A stretch of DNA of 8,714 bases from Candidatus Competibacteraceae bacterium (lineage in GTDB: Bacteria > Pseudomonadota > Gammaproteobacteria > Competibacterales > Competibacteraceae). Numbering within the stretch: the first letter of the stretch is position 1; each line of letters opens with the position of its first letter. The stretch covers positions 1 to 8,714 of the forward strand of contig JAAUQA010000109.1 of assembly GCA_012032855.1 (NCBI GenBank), read 5' to 3'. The notes below the pieces were generated by a model. It searched no databases and had not been told where the DNA came from. It saw nothing but the letters and a program-made list of their open reading frames with translations. Positions 7,350 through 8,714 of the stretch are shown one piece after another. Both the position numbers and the translations under genes were made by a program.

Positions 7350-8115
7350 TGCTGCTGGTGGATGTCGGCAATTCGCAGATCAAGTGGGTGGTATGGGAAA
7401 ATGGTCGGTTCACGCGGCGCGGTAAATTATTCCATCGAGAACTCGACCGGGAAACGTTAGCGGAGCGCTTGTGGGGCGACCTACAGCGACCGTCGCGGGT
7501 GCTGATTGCCAATGTGGCAGGTGCTCAGATGGCTACCGCACTGCGTGAATGGATTGAACCGACTTGGGCTGCTGTACCGGTGCAGTTTGTGACGACTGAA
7601 GCAGCCAATTTCGGGGTTCGCAACGCCTATCCTAACCCTGCTCAAATGGGTGTTGATCGGTGGGTCGCTATGGTGGGAGCTAGAGCACGAATCAATCAGG
7701 CGTGCTGTGTGGTGGATTGCGGCACGGCCATTACGATTGATGCTCTGGCTACTGACGGTAGCCATTTGGGCGGAGTTATTTTCCCGGTGTACAGCTGATG
7801 CGCGAGGCGCTGTATCGCGATACGCAGCAGATACCCGCCGCCGTGGGGGAGGTCATGATATTCGGGAAAACCACCCAGGATTGTGTGTGGGGCGGGGTGG
7901 TGCATGCCGTTGCTGCTGCTATTGACGGGATTACGGCACAAATGGAATCAACCCAGGACCATAGGGTTTGTCGTCTGTTGACCGGCGGCGGAGCGGAGAC
8001 GGTATTACCGTATTTGCAAAACAGCTATCAGTTGGAACCGGATTTGCTGTTTCACGGTTTACTGACTATTGCGGGTCAGCACGATATGCCTGTCAAGACA
8101 GTGAAATGCGTTTGA
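7346..8115 (+). CDS. coaX: CoaX, type III pantothenate kinase, one frameshift
   Basis: CoaX phosphorylates pantothenate, the first step of coenzyme A synthesis; type III enzymes need a monovalent cation and are not feedback-inhibited by CoA. Motifs of the ASKHA fold are present: the phosphate loop DVGNSQIKW (about 6-14), GVDRWVAMVGAR (about 102-113), DCGTAITID (about 124-132) and TGGGAE near the C-terminus. The first frame stops at 7796-7798. Adding one G to the GG at 7786-7787 gives GGVIFPGVQLMREAL, the expected substrate-site region, and continues to the TGA at 8113-8115. The repaired protein has 256 residues, normal for the family. It shares ATGA with birA, an established pairing in gammaproteobacteria, and its last 23 bases overlap the convergent pilZ gene. 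Confidence 0.92.
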
Positions 8116-8434
8116 TTTGATAAGCCAGCATCAGCAAGTGATCAGTAGAAAGATCAATAAATTGCAAGCCGACTTCATAATGCGCGAGGTCTGTAGCAGC
8201 GAGTGATTTTACCCACATCACGGTTGCCCGGCATCGCACGTGTTGCTTATCGGGTAGATCCAACTGTATCTCCAATTCCTCTCCGGTGTGCAATGCATTA
8301 TCGCTGTAAACGCGTATGCCGCTCAGGCTGATATCCAGCGACTGCGGATGTTCGGATTCCAATCGTTTCGAGTGACAAACGATAGGCGCTTTGATGCGGG
8401 CGTGGCGTCGCCGATCACGGCTATGGGGGCTCAC
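8093..8434 (-). CDS. PilZ-domain protein (probable c-di-GMP-binding)
   Basis: A 113-residue single-domain PilZ protein. The c-di-GMP-binding signature is complete: an Arg-rich N-terminal switch (RDRRRHAR, about 6-13) and DISLSGIRVY (about 34-43), the (D/N)xSxxG motif, followed by beta strands with ELEIQLDLP, ATVMWVK and YEVGLQFIDL. Such proteins act as cytosolic receptors that pass c-di-GMP levels to motility, polysaccharide or pilus machinery; the partner here is unknown. The start is a GTG at 8434-8432, chosen because AAGGAG (8446-8441) sits exactly 6 bases upstream on the - strand. It has no signal peptide or membrane span. It is read divergently from the gene at 8600, and its 3' end overlaps coaX. 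Confidence 0.88.
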   Translation of the reverse strand: MSPHSRDRRRHARIKAPIVCHSKRLESEHPQSLDISLSGIRVYSDNALHTGEELEIQLDLPDKQHVRCRATVMWVKSLAATDLAHYEVGLQFIDLSTDHLLMLAYQIKRISLS

Positions 8435-8599
8435 CGGAAGCTCCTTGAGGTCTGCGGTATGACCTGGTTAGTAAAGACGATTTTACACGCAATGGGAATA
8501 GCCGCTGGATTCCTGTCCTAGTCGGCAGGATAATAGCCTTATAAATTTTAAGACTACCATAATGCGTTTTATAGAGTGAATCAGGAGGGCGGGTTGATT

Positions 8600-8714
8600 A
8601 TGTCTGAAAACGAGCTTACCCCAACCCCTGAAACCGGTGAGTTGACCATGACCGAACGCTGGTCCATGACGCTCGCCGCGCTGGAACACTTGATCCCGGC
8701 CAAGAACAACGAGC
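8600..8714 (+). CDS. Unidentified protein, 5' part only (runs off the window)
   Basis: An ATG at 8600 follows AGGAGG (8583-8588) with an 11-base spacer, and the frame stays open to the last base, giving 38 residues. It begins MSENELTPTPETGELTMTER and continues with a probable amphipathic helix (WSMTLAALEHLIP). The opening 15 residues are polar and probably disordered; no signal peptide or membrane span is visible. Internal ATGs at 8648 and 8666 are alternative starts without as good a ribosome-binding site. I do not recognise the family from this fragment. The 165 bases between it and the divergent pilZ gene should hold both promoters; only a weak pair, TTTAAG (8547-8552) and TATAGA (8570-8575) with a 17-base spacer, is visible for this direction. 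Confidence 0.65.
   Translation, partial: MSENELTPTPETGELTMTERWSMTLAALEHLIPAKNNE

Noticed and set aside
3095..7790. Programmed ribosomal frameshifting at the broken genes
   Set aside because: No slippery heptamer with a downstream stem is visible at any of the five sites, and such use in ccoH, ccoI, birA and coaX together would be without precedent that I know of.
8511..8530. Small palindrome TCCTG...CAGGA upstream of pilZ
   Set aside because: Only 5 bp of pairing with a 10-base loop; within chance expectation.
1..8714. CRISPR array, tRNA, rRNA or insertion sequence
   Set aside because: No regularly spaced direct repeats, no tRNA cloverleaf or rRNA sequence, and no transposase coding region were seen on either strand.

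Overview
The window looks like chromosomal DNA from a gammaproteobacterium. The gene set is ccoG-ccoH-ccoI-ccoS followed by birA-coaX, and the protein motifs and moderate-to-high GC fit that class. I cannot name a genus from the sequence alone.

Layout, left to right. (1) Bases 1-1020 are a toxin-antitoxin zone. A GC-rich palindrome (20-42) abuts the 3' remnant of one VapC-type PIN toxin gene on the + strand (74-203). A complete vapB-vapC pair on the - strand follows, with an inverted-repeat operator candidate upstream of vapB and a terminator-like hairpin after vapC. (2) Bases 1021-1229 are the divergent promoter region. (3) Bases 1230-6161 are a tight + strand operon for cbb3-type cytochrome c oxidase biogenesis. 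CcoG is an Fe-S membrane protein for copper reduction, CcoH/FixH is an assembly subunit, CcoI is the copper-exporting P1B-ATPase that supplies CuB, and CcoS is needed for cofactor insertion. The structural genes ccoNOQP are not in the window. (4) Bases 6168-6295 hold an 8-bp perfect hairpin whose 3' arm runs into a near-perfect Shine-Dalgarno sequence. Behind it is a 30-codon ORF for a single-span membrane microprotein, which is the best candidate here for something undescribed. (5) Bases 6331-8115 are birA (biotin-protein ligase/repressor) and coaX (type III pantothenate kinase), coupled by an ATGA overlap. (6) A PilZ-domain gene on the - strand overlaps the end of coaX tail to tail. (7) Diverging from pilZ, an unidentified gene starts at 8600 and runs off the window.

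Four of the conserved genes (ccoH, ccoI, birA, coaX) are broken by five single-base deletions in or beside short runs of identical bases. Restoring one base at each site rebuilds a full-length family protein every time and, in ccoI, restores an ATGA overlap with ccoS. All errors run in the same direction and hit functionally unrelated housekeeping genes, so assembly or sequencing indels are more likely than real pseudogenes. Each such gene is given below as one entry spanning both pieces.
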